This document shows positions 50,414 through 64,000 of a stretch of 64,000 bases of DNA, piece by piece. The position numbers were made by a program, and so were the translations under genes. The stretch's first letter is position 1, and every line of letters starts with the position of its first letter. The notes below the pieces were generated by a model, which saw only the letters and a program-made list of their open reading frames with translations, was not told the DNA's origin and did no database searches. The stretch lies in NCBI GenBank assembly GCA_013433145.1, contig CM024178.1, positions 7,735,260-7,799,259 of the forward strand. The letters run 5' to 3'. This DNA is from Ascaris suum (taxonomy: Eukaryota; Nematoda; Chromadorea; Rhabditida; Ascarididae).

Positions 50414-52115
50414 AGGGGGAGGACCGGGTAAAGCCGTTGCTATTTTTAACAGGTTATTTTAAAAGCGTATTTCACGAACAACACATAAAGCACAACCTAT
50501 GCAGCACATTAGGAAATCCATCGAACAGTTCATCGTCACAATTTGTCCGTTTTTTGACCAAAATGTCCACTGACAAAATACCGTCAATCATTATTTAGTA
50601 ATAAAAATTCAACGGTATAATAACGAAAGTGCAATAGATTAAGTATGTCTTAACATATTCATTCAAGTGATGCACAAATATAATGGAACAAAACTCGATT
50701 CATGATTGTATAAAACGGATATAAAGAATTCACCTTATATGGCTACCTATACGGAGACCGTTTATCCGCCTGCAAAAACTGATATTTTCACCTTTAATAA
50801 GCAGACGTCCTAATTGATGTTTAGCCTAAATTTTTTACTGAAGCAAAAAAAAAGAGAAATCTCAAAAAGGTTATGAGAAAGAGTATATTAATGCATGTGG
50901 GACATATGTGCCAAAGAAACTTCACTAATGGAATTCTCGAATTAATCTCTTACTTATGCTCAATTATTAAAGAATTTCCTACCCGATGAAAACCTTCTTC
51001 TTAAGGATCTCTACTCAAATTGAATAGCAAATATGAACCTTATAGATATTTTAAACACTTAATAAAATGTGGTAACTAATGAAGCAAAGAGAGAAAATAG
51101 CGAGAAAAAAATGAGAAAAGAGGAATAGAAAAAATATATATAAGAATATCGGTGAAAAAAAATGGTATCTGAATTTGCAAATTGCATGCAAACTTAAGTT
51201 TAAATCATTTAGCGCAAAGATATTTTTGCATAAATAATGTTTATTTGATGTAATACGGATATCATATTGCATAATTTCATTTAACTAATATTATTTATCA
51301 CTGAGATATTAATGAATAATTTGCATATTAGATTGCAGAATAATTTCGAGAATAACTTATTTATTTATTTGTTTATTTATAATGCTTTCTAAGATATGAA
51401 AGTAGAAAATTTTCTTTTAGCGCTTTTTTTTCCGTTATCGTTTAAGTATTCAATCGACTGTAAGAATAACGAAAAAATGAGTTCATTTGGCGAGTAAAAA
51501 CTGACATTGATGAATATTCGTTATATAATTGTTTATGCAAAGAGAAACGTACGCTAATAAAGTTTTACAGTTAGCCGATTTTGGCTGCTTTACATTATCT
51601 CAATTCAATGAAATATATTTCGCATTTATTCTGCAAAAATACTATTCACTAGATGTGGATTGATAATTTTTTTTTACAGCTTTATACTGTACTCGCAAGG
51701 AACTCAGTTTTGCAAAGCACAAACGGAAGGATAGGGGAGGGTGGATGGGGGGGGGGATGGAGGGATAGGGGGAGATGAGGTGTGAGAATGCAGAGAGGAT
51801 TCTTTTATTCATCCCAGTATAATCCTAATTATGATTGTTGTTCGGTTGCACATTCGATTAATCACATTTTAGAAGCGTCGTGTCATAATTGGGAGCAATT
51901 TCTATCAGAAAACAAGTGAGCACATGTGGGGGAAGGGGGGAGGAAGAAGGTGGGAAAAGAAAGGAGTTGCAATGAACCAACATCACAACGCAATTGAAGA
52001 GAAATTTTTCGTAACCATTTCCGCACATTACGTGTGTATTAATTAAAATTTCAGCATCAGTAAGAATTGGGGTGCATATCGTATTAGCCGATTCGTAGAT
52101 TTTTACTTCTACTCT

Positions 52116-52272
52116 AGAAGAACTTAAGTTTTATCGTGAAAGAGCTTAAGCTCTGCTTGAACAACTTGAGCTCTAGTTGAACAGCTTAAGCTCTAGTTGA
52201 ACAGCTTGAGCTCTAATTAAACAGCTTAAGCTCTAGTTGAACAGCTTAAGATCTAATTGAACAGCTTAAGTT
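52116..52272 (+). repeat. 20-bp minisatellite, about seven copies
   Basis: The unit CTCTAGTTGAACAGCTTAAG is repeated with few changes, and flanking copies are more diverged. Each unit contains GAGCT/AAGCT palindromic cores (AGCTTAAGCT and AGCTTGAGCT), so tandem copies can fold back on themselves. Confidence 0.9.
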
Positions 52273-53045
52273 TCATTTATTTCGAAATAGTTTCAAACTT
52301 GAATGGATGGAATTGATGCTAAACGATAGAATGCAATAAAATTGAAATATTCCTTAAGAAAGACAAATTTCATTGAGCATTTGGATATGCACATCGCATA
52401 TATAGTATTATCAAACAATGACAAAGCAATGAATGAATAAAACATACAACAAGAACAAATCTAAACAGCTGAAAACTTGAAAACTTGAATACTTGAGTAT
52501 TCCTCTTCCGAGGAGATTTCCAAACGAATAGGTATTTCATTAAAATTTCTTTAAAAAAACTTTCAATAAAAATAAGTGATTTGAGAGTTAATTGTGAATT
52601 AATTTGTCAAATTGCCAGAATTTTAATATACGAAAATAATATCTATTCTTATCGTAATCATATAAAATCATATCGGAAATTTAATACTAATACCATATAT
52701 TTTAAATAGAAAATTAAATTATTCCACTATTATATTCATTATTCAATGAAATTGTTTATTTGTTTTTTTTTTTTAGTAGTTGATAGAAATTTTCCGATAT
52801 GGTTTTATTTCATTAATTATTGATATCCACTATGATAGTTGATAATGAGGAAAGTTGATAATATTATGTGAGTGATGATATGATGAGGATTGGTGATAAG
52901 GACTGATGATATGATAAGAATCACTCTTTTTATTCCAGTTATTCAACATGCATTAATTAATTATTTGCTATATTAAACCTGCTTCATTGTTCACATACAC
53001 AAAACAAATTAAAAAAAAACTTTAAACAATAATGGCAATAAAATT

Positions 53046-63761
<10,716 letters not shown>

Positions 63762-64000
63762 CTAAAATACACAACGATTAATTAATGTTAATTTGCATAA
63801 AAACTTACTTATAATTAAATTTTGTAGTTGAATGTTCTATGAGTTCAAAAAAAGTTGTGTAACTAAAGCTAAAGTCTGAAACTTGAAAATTATGCAACCT
63901 GTATTTAAAGAAGGAAGAAGAGAAACAAAGGGGGTTTATGGATTATTTAGATGCGAGTGGAGTGGAAAACTATGAACATATACATAAAATGAATCAAGTT
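63762..64000 (-). other. intron of the kinase gene running off the window
   Basis: AT-rich sequence with no exon recognised. The exon at 63761 begins inside a codon (one base missing), so further extracellular exons lie to the right of the window. Confidence 0.7.

Larger units (their letters stand above)
48141..53045. other. intergenic region between convergent GPCR and kinase genes
   Basis: AT-rich DNA with poly-G runs (50397-50413, 51747-51756) and the 20-bp minisatellite at 52116-52272. A plus-strand AATAAA at 48449-48454 could serve the GPCR. On the minus strand an AATAAA at 52934-52929, about 110 bases after the kinase stop codon, could serve that gene. I see no further gene or structured RNA. 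Confidence 0.6.

Overview
The window is AT-rich animal nuclear DNA, most likely from a nematode. The genes are split by many introns with short T-rich 3' splice sites (TTTTCAG, TTTTAG, TATAG), there is a possible trans-splice acceptor a few bases before two start codons, and two of the genes are universal metazoan proteins. Long (TA)n tracts, homopolymer G or C runs and short tandem repeats are scattered throughout. Most of the longer single-frame ORFs are shadows or microsatellite translations; the real genes only appear when exons are joined.

Layout. (1) 841-8562, plus strand: a complete 11-exon gene for translation elongation factor 1-gamma (eEF1G), 417 residues. Upstream, at 2-205 and 358-428, are two weaker coding candidates that may belong to neighbouring genes. 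(2) About 8.6-34.9 kb: 26 kb with no gene I can name. It holds four (TA)n tracts, minisatellites, inverted repeats, a decayed LINE 3' end at 32.8 kb, and GC-richer islands at 9.3, 17, 23, 30.7 and 31.7 kb. The 22.98-23.74 kb island, minus strand, has exon-like pieces bounded by good splice sites. (3) 34,899-48,140, plus strand: a 7-exon rhodopsin-type GPCR of 368 residues. Its 6.4 kb first intron carries an RTE-type LINE reverse-transcriptase relic (minus strand), a MITE-like inverted repeat and a CAGA-rich repeat cluster. (4) 48.1-53.0 kb: no gene seen; a 20-bp minisatellite and poly-G runs. (5) 53,046 to the window end, minus strand: the 3' part of a ROS1/sevenless/ROL-3-type receptor tyrosine kinase. 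It covers one fibronectin III domain, the membrane segment, a complete kinase domain with all catalytic residues, and a long C-terminal tail. The gene continues beyond position 63,761.

The three genes share no obvious pathway: translation, peptide-type signalling, and receptor kinase signalling. The GPCR and the kinase gene are convergent. I found no operon, CRISPR array or convincing intact RNA gene. Nothing I can demonstrate is a new system. The items most worth checking are the cryptic exon island at 23 kb, the overlapping splice donors in the kinase tail, the NPAY motif joined to the kinase domain, the (TA)n tracts immediately upstream of two 3' splice sites, and the dispersed LINE pieces, all on one strand.
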